This document shows positions 37,558 through 51,396 of a DNA stretch of 64,000 nucleotides, piece by piece. Numbering within the stretch: the stretch's first letter is position 1; every line of letters starts with the position of its first letter. The notes beneath the pieces are model-generated. The model ran no database searches and was not told the origin of the DNA. It saw nothing but the letters and a program-made list of their open reading frames with translations. The stretch is from the NCBI GenBank assembly GCA_025345505.1, contig JANVCC010009942.1:1148987-1212986 (forward strand). The letters are read 5' to 3'. Position numbers and translations under genes: made by a program. The DNA is from Todiramphus chloris collaris (lineage: Eukaryota > Chordata > Aves > Coraciiformes > Alcedinidae).

Positions 37558-38012
37558 ATGTCCAAAAAAGGGGCAATGAAGCTGGTGGTCAGTCTAGAGA
37601 ACTTCTGTGAGGAGCTGCTGGGGGAACTGGGATTGTTTAGTCTGGAGAAAAGGAGTCTCAAGGGAGACTTTATCACTCTCTATAACTATCTGAAAGGAGG
37701 GTGTAGAAAGGTGGGTGTTTGTCTCTTCGCCCAAGTAATAAGCAATAGGACAAGAGGAAACAGCCTTAAGTTACACCAGGGGAGGTTTAGATTTAACATT
37801 AGGAAACATTTCATCATTGTAAGGGTTGTAAAGCACTGAAACAGGCTGCCCAGGGAGGTGGCTGAGTCACCATCCCTGAAGGTATTTAAAATATGTGTAG
37901 ATGTGGTGCTTAGAGACATGGTTTAGGGGTGAAGTTGGCAGTGGTGGGTTAATATTTGGACTCGATGATCTCAAAGGTCTTTTGCAACCTAAACAATTCT
38001 ATGATTCTGTGT
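37558..38012 (+). mobile_element. CR1 3'-end fragment (about 455 bp), plus strand
   Basis: Begins inside the C-terminal part of ORF2 (GAAGCTGGTGG, then AGGAGCTGCTGGGGGAACTG). It continues through the characteristic GGACAAGAGGAAACAGCCT and ACAGGCTGCCCAGGGAGGTG blocks and ends with TGGACTCGATGATCTCAAAG and the terminal repeats ATTCTATG ATTCTGTG at 37997-38012. The 101-residue frame at 37534-37839 covers the RT C-terminal tail ([20 protein letters not shown]) and ends at VVKH, followed by a stop. It is 5'-truncated and inactive. It is one of the better preserved 3' ends in the window. Confidence 0.94.
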
Positions 38013-41000
38013 GGACTGGGAATTCTGTTTTGGTCCTATGAGTTGATATTACATCACTTGCATGACAGTTTGGTAACCTGAATAGTAAGGCAGCTAAGTT
38101 TGTAAATATAGCTTCCAGTAGCATTATTTAATGGCATTTCTTTCATTTAAAAAGTCTTCTTTACAAGTCTTTAAGTTTTTTACATATTTTTTAATTAAAA
38201 TTGATGGAGGTATTAACATGTATTTTATAAATTTTGAATATCAGTCAACAAGAAGGACAAAAAAAATATTTTGTCCTGATACTACATTCAGCATGGTAGT
38301 ATTGCTTTGAAAAAGAAATTAAATAAATACATCTGCAACTACTGTGGCTGTAAGAGATAAACAGCTGATAAACAAGAATGTAAAAATTCTATGAATACAC
38401 TCTAAGGCCTGGAAGACAAACTTTCTTCATGAGAGCACCACTGGCTTGACATGTTTGTCTACAAAACAGCAAGGGTTCTGTCATAAAATTTTGGCTTGAC
38501 AACTGTAATGAAGCTGTTACATTACTCTAACTTTGCATCAGAGTGATGCTTGATGCAACCTGGGCTGGCTCTGACCTATGCCTGGTCATTACACAAAATA
38601 TTTCTTACTTTTTATAAAAATATTGAAAATAGCTTGATTTAAATGGAGTGAAAGGGAATGTATTTTTCAATCTCTTGAACTCAGTAAGATATATTCACAA
38701 AGATAACACAGTAGGGCAGACTGTCATCTCCAGGAACTGCTGCTCCTAAGGACCTGCAAATCATGTTTTGTAATAGACAGGTATTACAGCTCAAAAGGCT
38801 CTAGGCAGTTGGGAAACAATTTTAGCACTGCAAAAGAGAGAAATAAAATAATTGAACGGCAGCACTATGATGCAGCTTTTGCTGCTGATTGCTTAGATAG
38901 TCGTTGTATGTCACTTGTAGCACACCACCTCTTTCATCTGCATGCTCTTCTCCCTCTATCAGTTCTTTCTGCTCTCCTTTCCACTCTTTGCCCCATATTT
39001 TTCTATCGTGTAGCCAAATCAAAGCTGGATATTAAAGCTGTAATTAATTCTGTGACTCCTCTGAATTTTCTGCAGTTACCCATTTCTTAATCTGCTTCTT
39101 TCAGTTCATAGGTATTATGATGCTACTGTGCAACTCAAGATTTGTAGATGAAAAATAGTATCAGACTACTCTGAATTTTAACTTAAAAGAGAAATTGATG
39201 AAGCCTAAGAAAATTGCTAGTCTATTAGAAATACACAAAATAAAGACAACGTTTTCTTTATCTTCCTGATAAGTATGGAAAGATTTTTCCATAAATATGC
39301 TATGAACAAAGTGTTATACTACTAATGGTAGATCAAATCATGGTGCTATTTTGTATACTTAGTAACACAACAAACAGAAAGAAGGTAACTAAAGCAGGCA
39401 ATTTGTTAGCCAGCAAAAAAATACAAAACCATGGCAGATTGCTGCTCTGACTTCAGTGAAGGAATAGGTAACAGCTATAATGAAAACCAAATATTTAGGT
39501 TATACACAAAAATATTAAATATAAAGATGTTTGTAAAGTACAGATGTTAAATTTTTTGAAGAAAAAATTTCCTTTCCTCAAGTATGTAGAGCCATAATAT
39601 CTTTCTAACATTCATGCTTCACTTTCCTAAGCTATCCAGTATAAATGCAAAAATGGTGATGGTGTACCAAGGTTAGGGTGAGAGCTGTAGGATGTCAGAT
39701 GCAGATGCCTAAGAATGCTTTACATTGTTACCACAAACTGATTTACACTGCTTTAGATTATTACCATAATTCCTAAACAGCTATTTTGAGGGAAGTTACT
39801 TTGTGTGTAAACCCAAAAAACTGGCATGAACAAGGTCATGTCTTACCGAAACAGTGTGTACTTGGAATCAGTTTGATTTTTACCTTTTTACAGTAACAGA
39901 CTGTATAACATCTAATGGTGAATTAAATATTCCAGGATAAAAAAAAATATACTGTACCAAAAGGCAATGTAATCTAAACCATTTAGAAGTATCATATGAC
40001 ATAATATTTACAATACATTGCTAGTAACATCCTTTCATTTCTCTTTATCTGCTGGCAAACTGTAACTCCATCAGACAATACTGTACAATAATAGTTGTTA
40101 CTGACATCCTCTGACTGCTTTTAATCCTGCTTCATTTAAACTTATGCTAGCTTTTATAAATTATAAACAAAATGAAAATTAATTCAAAACGAATGGTCCA
40201 AATTATGAAACATCTTCTTGGACAAAGATCAGCTGTTCCTTTGAAAGGGTGAAGAGTGTACAAATTTAGCAAATATCTCTCTTAGTGGAAACAGAGAGCA
40301 CAGCTTTTCCAGGACTGTCTGCTGCTGTCTTTATATCTTAAAACAGTTCCATTACACAACCAGAAAATCTACATCTTAAAAGAATATCAGGGAAGAAGAG
40401 GCTGGTGAGTTTTCCATGCTAGTAGCAGCCTGGGTGAATCCTTTATAATAACATGTGACAACTTTGTACTGTTCCAGAAGAAAGAGTAGGGCATTGTGAG
40501 GAGCTGTCTGAATCACACTTCCATTCTCTGTGCTAAGTAGAATATTAGATGAATAAAGTTTTCAACATATGACTGTTAAAATTCCATTATCCTGTCCTGC
40601 CAATCTCTGAAACATTATTTCCAGTCTCACAGATGAAGGTATTTTCCTTAAAGCTCCTAGAGTCCATATATTAGGTTAAAAACTCAAACTGCATCTTAAG
40701 AAATCTCTTGGCTCTTCTGGTTTTGGGAAACCCTTTTTGATTTAAGCACTTAAAGACAAAGGCAAAAGAAAAAGACTTTTCAAATAAACTCTTGTGATTC
40801 ACCAAGGCATGATTAAAAATTGTTGGAGCTGACAGTACAGAAATATACTCAGGCAGTGTATAATATAATTCAGTAGAAAACTGAGATCAGTTTATTTTAA
40901 TGGAGAAGAAAGGGGGCAAACAGTTCTGGGTTTGGAGGCTACCATGGACCACCAGACCCTTGGAACAAGGACCTCTCCAGATGAATATTTTGTCCACTCA

Positions 41001-42711
41001 TATTCTTCTCTGGGGAGCCAGAGAGGTTAGCTATAATGGCCTTGTCAGTTATGCCAATTAGTAGCAGTTCAACAGCTGGAAGGATTCCTGGGCTGTTTTA
41101 TTCACCATGTACATACAACCAAGGAAAAATGAGGATCCTAACATGACACTCATTAAAATCAGTCCAGCTAGAGCTTTTTGATAGCATCAAGCTACCTCAA
41201 AAAGAGCTTTCACATCAAAATTTTACAGGAACATTCAGGTTGTAACATTCAGAGTGGATAGGAAAATCATATCATGGTATGGTTATGTGTTCTATAGACA
41301 TTATCTGGATTACTACCTATTTCTATTTAAATTTTGCATGGATTTGCAGGCTAATATTTGGTGTATTATCAATCCAGACAGTATGAACAGCATAATTAAA
41401 TTTTTTAATGTTTTTGTAGCAGTGATATAGCCAAGCAGGAAGAACTTTGACAGCAAAACTTAATCCCTTGGTGGATCACAGAGGTATCTGTTTCTCCATA
41501 ATGTGGGAATGAAATTTTGTCTGTATCTTGAAACAGATTTTTTATGAGATCACACTACACTTTGCTATTGGCCCCAAGTATAAATTAGCATACCATCTCT
41601 GTTATATCATTAATATTCTTATCTACAAACAATTATATTAATTTGTCATTAAAATATGATCATATTTGCACTGTGAAACCACATTGGCTAGAAAGCTTTC
41701 TGTTTTCTATGATCCTGAGGAGACTTTATCAGAAAACAGAACTACATGTATTTTTATGCCAAATTCAGATAAACCTCAAATTATGCCATGTTCCAATATA
41801 CACTTAAACAGAGACTGTGGCCAAGAGGAAACATCAAAGACACATAGTTTGCAACTTACATGCCCATTCAGACTGCATGATTCCCTCAGAAAGAGAACAG
41901 TCTGGATGCTGGGATTAATGTTAGGAAATCACACCTTAAGTTTGAAAGAGAAAAATATCTGCAAAATATCAGTATTTTATTTCGGGAGATTGACATGATT
42001 AACCACACATGATAGTATAAAGTAAAATTCTTCCTGATTTTTCAGGTGACAATGACACTCCTGTGCAGGAACCCATCACTTCTAGATATCTCACAGCAAA
42101 TTCATGGGAGTGAATTATGCACTGTGTAGAAGAAGCTTGCCATGCCATTAGTAAAAGCCTAACTTAGTGGATTGTACTTCTACTGTTTCATAGACATATC
42201 CCAGTATTCAAATTATCAATTTTCTGACTGTTTGGTCACTGGGTTGATGGAGTGCAAATGGTGTTGAAACATTTGGCTTGGCTTCCAGAGCATGATATAA
42301 AACAGATGAACTTTATTGCTTAAAACAGATGACTTCTCTGCTGTTCTCATTTAGTGTCTGCATGACTGCATTTCCATTTTCTGGTTTTTTTACAAGAGGA
42401 GCAAAAAGCAAGGAAAAATTATGCAATTGGGTAGTTACCTAGGAGTTGAAATATGTTTCAGACACTTAGGAAAACCAAATAAACAAGAAAATATCCATCC
42501 CTATTAGTGTCGTATGAATTATGGTAAAAAACCTGCATAATTTGCATAGTGCTACATCATGCTTCTGCCTTATACCAGAGCTGTCTGAGCAGAAGATCCT
42601 GCTCCATCTGCAGTATTTTAATTGACAATTGTGAGTTCCATATGTGGCCACATTTCAGTTTATCAGAAGAAAAGCAGAAATTTGAATCGAACAGAAGACT
42701 AGAGTGCTTAT
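38013..42711. other. Non-coding AT-rich stretch, no gene seen
   Basis: Only short chance frames (for example 41666-41998 plus, 110 residues without recognisable content). A modestly GC-richer block at 40920-41140 has no identified homology. No transposon recognised. Confidence 0.55.
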
Positions 42712-42808
42712 TAAAAAAAAAAACCCAAAAACCAAAAACCAAACAAACAAACAAAAAACCCCAAAATCAAGATCAAAAAACCCAAACACAAAAAACAAAA
42801 CAACCAAT
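42712..42808. repeat. A/C-only low-complexity tract
   Basis: A runs with CCC, CCAAA and (CAAA)n units, closely resembling the tract at 2390. The Lys/Thr/Pro-rich and Phe/Val/Gly-rich frames that cross it are compositional. Confidence 0.85.
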
Positions 42809-43423
42809 CCTGATGTACTGTTTCCTTGGCATTCACTCCCCTTGGGAAGGGATGAATGTTTCAGCCATTCATCCATCTGCCTGTGGTGCTCTGTACACCT
42901 AAATTTGTCACATACAAAAGCACCATTTAAGACACTGGCAAACCTTCCATTGGAGCATGATCTCCTGATTTCCCTGTGTTTTCCCTACAGGTGGGAAGCT
43001 TCTTACAACAGATATGATGTGGGCCAAATTCAACTCCAGACAAAGGAAATGGAATTAAAGTAACTGAAGAGTGTCAACCCCCCCAAGTGCTTTTGCTTGG
43101 TGATAGTACTTCTGTAGCAGCTTCTAACAAGGGCAGCAGATGCACAGTCATGTCTGGAAAGAGCCTGGGGAAGGAAAACATGCCACCAGATGGAGTGTCA
43201 TGAGGACACTGAAATATCTCGTATGGTTCACTTCCTAGCAACTGCAGATGAAGTTGGATTCAGAAGGTAACTCATAGGTTATATTAGAGTAATACATATG
43301 TAGAATGAGCTAGAGTTATTTTATTTTATGTATTTGGCTTTTTGCTTCACCTACATCTTTTATAGCCAAGACAATATGAGGCCTCTCATTTTCCATATGG
43401 AGGCAATTATATCTCATTTAAGT
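42809..43423. other. Non-coding stretch, no gene seen
   Basis: A moderately GC-balanced segment without recognisable gene or transposon content. Confidence 0.55.
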
Positions 43424-43613
43424 ATCACAGAATCACAGAATCACTCAGGTTGGAAAAGACCCTTGGGATCATCATGTCCAACCATTAGCCCTACTCTACA
43501 AGTTTACCCCTAGACCATGTCCCCCAACACCACATCCAAGCAATATTTAAGCACATCCAGGGATGGTGACTCAACCACCTCCCTGGGCAGCCTATTCCAA
43601 TATTTCACTACCA
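43424..43613 (-). mobile_element. CR1 3'-end fragment (about 190 bp)
   Basis: Starts with the terminal repeats ATCACAGA ATCACAGA and GGTTGGAAAAGACCC. It then carries ATGTCCCCCAACACCACATC and GACTCAACCACCTCCCTGGG, typical of a CR1 3' end read in reverse. It is 5'-truncated around CACTACC near 43613. No coding content. Confidence 0.93.
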
Positions 43614-46600
43614 AATAGTTTTGCTTTCTTCCATTTTATGCTTCCTCAGTAGTTAAATAACTTCAGCTACTGTTAACATGAGTCTATCTGATCCTGCTTG
43701 CAACAGACGATAGACATTCTTAGGCTTTGTTGTTTGTTCTGCTGGGTCATTTTGCTTTTACAACTTCAACAGAAATGTGTACCAAGGCCTGTGAAAGCTA
43801 AACCACTAAAGAGCCAAGTATTGACTGGAAATGTCGCAAAAGTAAAATAAATAAAGGAAAGCAAAATTAATATGGACAAAAATAAAGTGTGTACTCTGTA
43901 TTCAGCTTTTTCTTGTCAAACTTATGATAGTTTATTCACTTTAATGCAGAATATGTATACACATCTGTCTCCTCTTACTGCTGAGACTCCTGAATTCTGT
44001 GGTTGCCAGGATTCTGGCAGCTTGCCTGAAGGACTTTCTAACTTCCTAACAAGTTGGGAAGCCTGAAGAAAAGTTGCTGTAAAAACTCTAAATCATATTT
44101 AATATTTTATTATCTTTAAAAAGATACGTTCTTCCTATATAAACTTGTGTAAAGATGGCTCTTCATCATAAGGGATTTTTTTCTCTTTCAGAAATGCAAA
44201 ATTTCCAGTGAAATCCTACCTCCAGCAATGATCCCTGTTGTCTTCACTCAATACTGTGTTCTTGTAAACTTCTCTCAGAGGAAAGAGAAAGGTCAGACAA
44301 GGAAATTGAAAAAAAAGTACATAGAAATGAAGTACAGCTTAGGGTTAAAACCACAGAATACCTAGTCTGGCTGGTACATATCTATTTAATAGAATTTGGA
44401 GGTTATTGCTCATGACTCAAAATTAGTTAATTAGCAAATCTGTTAAACTACATCAGAATGTAATGGAGGATAAGAATGGAAATGTTATAATGGAAAGGTT
44501 ATTAAAATTATATTTCCATGAGAAGAGGTATATTATAATTCACCTAAATCATGTGTCCTCATCAGAAGCTCTGTGTTTATTTCTTTCTAGTCACTCTGCA
44601 TTAGAAGGCGCATTGCAATAGGAGGAGGGGCTAAGAGATCTGCACCATGAATGATACGGACACAAAACATTTCCATGTGAAAAGAAGCACTGAAAATACA
44701 AATTGCTTAGAAAACTGACAAGCAACATTGGTATACAAATATATAAAAGAAAAACTAATTCCTTTGGCAACGTAAGTTCATAATACTAAAAACATTCCAA
44801 GGCAATAGACAACAGAATGAAGAAACTTCTACACTTTGCAGAGCATTCACCTGTGGAAGTGAGTATAAAAAAATACTGCTGAAGCCAAAAACTGAGTAAA
44901 TTACCCAAATTTGGTGTGAACAAATAAAATAGACAGATTTGTTAGAGTAAGCAATACACACAGTAAAGAGAGTTATGAAGTACTCATATGGAGGGAACCA
45001 CCGAAAATGTTAAGGAGAGTCTCCCTCAAGGAAAAGCGTACTGTAACTACCAAGTTTCTTACTGTTCTCTTGTTCGCTGCTGGCTGTTAGGAGCTAAATG
45101 AGCTGACAGAGACCACCCCTGTGATGAAATATAACAATGCCTCTACAGCTCAAGACACCCAGAGTGGTGTGTCAGACCCTTCTCAGAGGGCAGGAGTGTC
45201 TCTTTTTTCTCCTCTTAATTACCTTGTTGTTTTTTTTTTTTCCCCTCATGAAGAAAGGTGCATTAGAGCCTTAAATTACCTTTTAACATATTGCAGAAGT
45301 TTTCAGCTAACACTCATATATGGCTGTCACTGAGACAACTAAAATATTAAATGACCTGTAGATATTAGCTGTTTCTGGGACTCAGAAATAAATTTGATCT
45401 ACTAGTTCCAATTCTGGTTTCAATATCCTTTGTAATAAAGAAAAAAAAAAATTATCTGTTCAGATTCACAATGGACAGGAACTTGCTCTACAGTGACATA
45501 AAAGAAACATTGGTTTAACATGTAGGTTACTTCCATACCACTTTTCCTCTTGTTTAATGCAGTATCTAGAAATTACTTACAACATTTTGACATTGGACAT
45601 GCTGAGCTTGTTTCTTATGTGTTCAGTATCAGATTGAATGATAGATCTATTTATAGTACTCCTAGAATTTGTTATACATCAGGGAATTGCAAGTCAGATA
45701 GTCCTGACATTAACATAAATATCCCTAGACAGCTAAAATGTGTAAATCAAACTGACAGTTTCATGGTGTTAGTGTAATCTTTTTCTACATCCCAATGGAT
45801 GCTACTGTTCACTCCCACCCTGATCTGGAAGGCCAGCTTTGTGTGGGGATTTTTTTCAGTCACAAACATTAAAACTCAGCTATTTATTTATTGTAAAACA
45901 CAGCAACATTAGCCATCATAATTTACTTCACTGTGTATAAAAGAGCATTTCCTGACAGTTATTCATACAGGTTCTGCACTAGATTGCTAGAACTTACTTG
46001 AGAATAAATTGGAAAAAACTTGTTCATAAAATGCCTATAGATATACTTCAGTTTTCTGTTTATTTTACACTAACTAAATCACTTCCAAGGCAGCAGCAAG
46101 AAAAACAAAATCCCACAGAATAAGCACTTGGGTAATGCTAGTCCAAAGCAGCAATAAGAAACACTGACAGATTCAACCTGTCCAGCTGTGATAGTCTCAC
46201 TCAATCTGTCTGTGTGAAGATCAACTTCATCCTGAGAAATTTAAGTGGAAGTTGAAACATTTGAACGTGTTGCTTGTCTTCTGATTTTTTTTCCTGCTAT
46301 GGATCTATGGACTGGGACTCAACTTTCTGAGATTTTAGGAAATGGTATAAAGACTCTTTATATTTACTCATTATCAGGGACTGTGTAGGCAGTTATGTCA
46401 AGGATGCACACCTGCAGCAACACCAAGAGTCAAGCATGATTCACTTGCACCTGCTTTCTTACTGCTACTTAACCTGACCAGCAATATATCTTGCTATTTT
46501 GCCAGTTTTCCCAAGATTTCAAATTAACATAGTCATATATGTGAACAGGGTATGATGGTATTTTGGCTTGCAGATTTTTCTAAAATAAGTCTAAGTGAGA

Positions 46601-47907
46601 CTCATTTTAATGGTGACATAGCATACTCTGAATTACAGAATTTCTGAGCTGATTATGAAATGAACTGGGTGACTCATCATATTCACTTGAAAAGTCCACA
46701 CTTGGGCATTCTAATATTTTATTTCCCATGCAGTGTTGAGTGACTAGTCAAAAAGAACTATATTATTTTCAGTGTGCTAGGAGTCTAATCTCTAATAAAT
46801 AAAATAATTAATTTAATCTGGCTTCTGTTTCCTTTTCACTACAAGGCTTAGAATAACAAAAAAAGTTAGTATATTACAGTCTGCTTACTCAGAAAGCTTC
46901 AACATCATTAAGAAATCCCCTTGGAGAAGGGATTCCTGAAAATTGGTGTTTGGGAGAAAGATTCCATTTTCCAGCTCAGTTCCTGACAGTTTAGTGGCTT
47001 GGAGTACAGTGATCTGTCAGGAGGGAATCTGCCTTCTTATATATGAATGTTGTGAGCGGCTGACTGCAGAAGTGGTGCTGGCAGTAGCTTCAGCCACATG
47101 ACCATTATTTAGGCCAGTGAAATATGCCAGATGGCAGCCAAATAAAAAAAAACATAAAGAAAGCAGAGGAAGGAAAAAAGAATCTCACATAAAACAACAA
47201 AGAACCTTTCTTTTCCATACAAAGATGTAAGTTTCACAATTACTGTATCAGGAAGTGTATCTTCACAGCTAACCAAACAAAGATGTAGTTCTGAGACTGC
47301 AATAATTTAACAAACTTAATAATTATTTGGTTATTCAATTTAGTGCACATTATTATCAGTGTCATTTCTCCATAACACCCATTTTACTTTGTAGCTTACA
47401 ATCTCTACAAAGTTGTCTGCACAAAGAGCTTTTACTTAGAAGATTTTCACTATGAGTTATTCACAAATACTTCATTCTGAAAAAAACCCTAATGACCATT
47501 CAGACAATCAGGGTAGATCCTGTGTCTCTGGAGAAATCTAAGTGGTCCTAAGGGCCTGTCATTAAGTCAGTGGAAGGTGTGAGTGTTCAGAACCTAGCAG
47601 GACTGAGTGACATATAACATGCTTTTATTCATAGATTTCTCTTACGTTCAGGAAATTTTGGTAGGTGCTTTAGTTCTTCATCCATGCCTGATAGGACTTA
47701 AAAGTCATTAAAAAGGTTTCTACCTCCACCCATTCTTGAGAGGTTTTGGGAGGCTCTAAAGCGTAACTATGCTACTGTTAGGACTCAGTTTTTACAGTCA
47801 CATTTAGTGGTATTTTCCTGTGCAAAGCTAAATGCAGCAGGAAACAAAATTCCTGTCTGCATTTCAGGAAATGAGGAAATGTTCAGTTTAGGGAGATTTG
47901 AGGCTTT
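43614..47907. other. Non-coding AT-rich stretch, no gene seen
   Basis: Short chance frames and a T run near 45228-45241. No transposon recognised. Confidence 0.6.
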
Positions 47908-48034
47908 AAAAGAAAAAAAAAAAAAAAAGAAAAGGGAAAAGAAAACCCCCCCAGACAAAACAAAACAAACAAAAAAAACAAAAAACAAAACAAAAAAAAA
48001 AAAAAAAAACCAAAACAAAAAAAAGGAAAAGAGA
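47908..48034. repeat. A-rich tract with C and G interruptions
   Basis: Starts as an A/G tract (AAAGGGAAAAG), passes through a run of seven C and becomes A/C-only (CAAAACAAAC, then long A runs). It belongs to the same compositional class as the other A/C tracts. The Lys-rich and Phe-rich frames are artefacts. Confidence 0.88.
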
Positions 48035-51000
48035 TGAGCTTATATATGACTTCTGAAAATATAACAACAATATTATGAAATTATGAAATTGTTCGGTATT
48101 GTCCTGAGTTTCTTTATCTGTGAAATACCTAATCCTGGCCTTTGCTCTACATCTAATGCTGTGCATACTTGTGCTTCTGGTGTATAGCGAATCATAAGTG
48201 AATCTCTACCATATTTTTTTTGTCTGCTTTCCTGTTTTTGTTCAGAACAATTTACTGATGCTTTAAGCTATAGTCTATTTCACAGAAAGTACCAAGGAGG
48301 AGGAGCTGTAAGTGACTACACTGAATTTCAGTTCTTCCTAGAAAAATTGTATTGTCTCAAGGTGTATTTTTTTTACTACTCTGGGAAAACTTGCATTAGC
48401 CTGGCTCTTCCACCACCTTCTGAGAGATGCAGAACCCAGCAATTGATGATCAACCAAGAAACTTAAATCACTATTTGGCTATAAGGGGGCATCATATTAC
48501 CACAGAATATCCCACAAATTAAATACATAAGTTAAAATATAACAGTACATTTAACCAATAGACTCTGAGTAACCCACAGAAGAAGCACTATGGTTTTGCC
48601 CAACATGTACCAAAAGAGATTTTTAAATCATGGCCAGCTTCATAATTTAAATTAAGATTATGAAGTAGAACAACAATGTTCACCATGGAAAGCCTGGATG
48701 GTACTACCAGGTATTCAGTTTTAGAAACTAAAGCCCCTTGAGATCAGATAGTTGAGTGACATGAGCAGAACTGTCAGTTGACATAAACAAGGTTATTAAA
48801 TTACATAGGGACTGAGTACTGTAAAATTTTGTAGTAGATGTTCAAATATAACCTATAGTGTGAATGGAGCCATGGCAGTGACATAGCAATATGTATATTA
48901 AAGATTTCTAATCCTTTTCTTAGTCAAAACTTAAATTAAATAAGAACAAAAATGCCTTACATTCAATGCTACAACTATGACCCAGTGTTTATAAAATTAT
49001 CTTCAACCTCATACTAATTTTTCAAAGCTTCAGAAAAACAAACATATAATGCTTACTCTATGGTAAGACAAAATTCATTCACAACTCTGGGATAAGAGTT
49101 CCTTGATTAACAACTTTTAAGACTATCTTCACTTTGTGAGATTAAAAAAATAGTCAATGTGATATATTTACATAAGGTAATCATCAAAATAATCAGATTC
49201 TATATTAACATGACACTTGAAATATTTTTCTTTTTGCTTCTGAAACATTGCTATAAGTTTGTGAAAGAAACATCATTAGCTTTCTTGAAGCAAAAAATTT
49301 CCATGATAAGAAGGTTACCTTAAGATCACATAGGCACTTTCTGCTAGTCTACATAAAGCACTTAGCTTCTTAGGCATTTGATACTGTACACATGTGAAAA
49401 TAAATGCAACTGCTGCATCAATTAATATTAAAAAGTTATCATTAAGATCATATGCAGTAAGTTCTTCAATGCATTACATAAAAATGGGAGGATCTTTTCT
49501 TAAGAATTTTACTCAGAAATTTATATTGTGCCTATTACAGGTAAAAGCAAGGGAGCTGGATAACAAGTATTGGTTCAATTGGAAAAAGCAGTATGATAAA
49601 TAATAGAAAACATACTTTGCTATTGTTATTTTTAAATAACAGATATGGAAAAAGTAGAAAACTGTGTGTTTTTTTCATTTAATATACTTTTAAAATGTTG
49701 AACAGAATAATATTTAACAAAAAAGGTCTTCTGGTTATGCAACTATAAGTATTAATTCATATTTGGTATGCTGGATCACTGTATCATATTTATAAATAAA
49801 TATGTTTACTTATAATAAATACTGATGATACTTAGCATGTATATTTTTATAAAAACATTGACATCCATGTAAATCTACTTTTTCCTTGACTTGGAATGTG
49901 AAAGAGATTCAAAATTATTATTTGCTTGAAAAATGCAGTTTCATAAACTTCCGTGATCACTTAATAATATTTTACAATCACACAGAAACAATTACTGTTT
50001 TTGTGATATACATGCTCAGCAAAGCCATTACAAGCTCAAAAGAGTCACAATTAGTATAAGACATTTCCAAATTTTATATAGTATAATCCTATAGAAGGAA
50101 AAAAAAAGAGACACAGTTGCAATTATTATCACTTCAATTACACCATAACCCACTAGGAGAGATACCTGTAGGACTTCAAAAAGCGAAATCTCATCTTATT
50201 TCTTGAAGATGGTTGCGGGATATAGGCTCCAAAAGGATCCCACAGAAAGGCCATTGGCAAAGTTAATTCTAAAATAGTTTTAAAAATATATTCCTGAGGA
50301 GGAGCAGGACAGTTGTGCTAGAAGTACCCTGCACTGATCATGAATCACTTGTAACTGTGTAAGGGAATGTCCTTTTCCTACGGTATGCTTTGGCAGAGAA
50401 GTGGCTGTCTGAAAGCACAGGCTAAAAGGGATAACTGGGATTTCCTGAGGCATGAGACTTGCCATGTGCTTAAACGTTTCCTATATTCAGGGCTCTTATC
50501 ACATTATTCAAGTGAGAACTCTTATGGTAAACCCTTTGATATTTGTAGCCGTCACTAAAGAACACAGAAATATAGAACTAAGGCACACCAGAAACAGACA
50601 GCGCTCTGATTATTCACTGCTGCCCAAGGGCCTTCAAACTCTTAACAGTCTGTTGAAAATAACTTTAATATGTATTATATTTGAAAAATATGTTTTGGCT
50701 GGCATCTGACAGCTAAGGAATACACAGATAAAAGCTCCAAAGCCCTGAAAAGAACCCCAAACCAAACTCCACCACATCCCCTAATGTGTCGTCCCTGTCA
50801 GAGTAAGGATCTAGCAACTAGAGAGTAAAACTGCTATTGAAAACATGCCTGTAAACACCTCAATTGTCTCTTTAATTGCTAGCTTTGTTCAAGTCTGTCT
50901 TCCTTCCTCACAGTTTCTAAAGAGAATCAGTTTATAACATTAAGTAGCTTTTCTGAAAGGCCTTAATTACCTATGAGAGATCAGCCATTCTAAGAAAGTA

Positions 51001-51189
51001 TGTCTCAGACTGGTAGATAATTTTCAGGCTTCTGGTCAGCTTTCTCAAAGACATCACTCCCTGTATTGAATTACTGCCAGTGGCTTTGAGAATTCAACTC
51101 TGTTCCCTGATACCTGGGGGCCTTTCAAGTTCAATGTCTTTTTGTTCTCTATTTTGCTGGGTTGTGGTTTTATTTTAGTTGTTTTATTG
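48035..51189. other. Non-coding AT-rich stretch, no gene seen
   Basis: No protein-like frame and no recognised transposon. Confidence 0.6.
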
Positions 51190-51253
51190 TGGGGTTTTTC
51201 CCTTTTTTTTTTTTTTTTTCTATTTATTTTTTTTTTTTTTTCTTTTTTTTTTT
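51190..51253. repeat. T-rich tract, left side of gap
   Basis: GGGGTTTTTCCC followed by long T runs with single C or A interruptions, ending in the gap. Confidence 0.9.
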
Positions 51254-51353
51254 NNNNNNNNNNNNNNNNNNNNNNNNNNNNNNNNNNNNNNNNNNNNNNN
51301 NNNNNNNNNNNNNNNNNNNNNNNNNNNNNNNNNNNNNNNNNNNNNNNNNNNNN
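51254..51353. other. Assembly gap (100 N)
   Basis: Exactly 100 N, a placeholder of unknown true size. The T-rich left edge and TTTATTATTATT right edge suggest a long T-rich simple repeat that the assembler could not cross. Frames running through it are meaningless. Confidence 0.98.
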
Positions 51354-51396
51354 TTTCTTGATTTATTCTTTTATTATTATTATTTTTATTTTTGAT
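51354..51396. repeat. T-rich/(ATT)n tract, right side of gap
   Basis: TTTCTTGATTTATTC followed by (TTA)n and T runs, ending at GATTAAAGCCCC. Confidence 0.85.

Noticed and set aside
40920-41140. GC-richer block suspected to be an LTR fragment
   Set aside because: No edges, signals or family match that I can support.
42549-43063. Overlapping Lys/Thr/Pro-rich and Phe-rich frames
   Set aside because: Produced by the A/C-only tract at 42712-42808.
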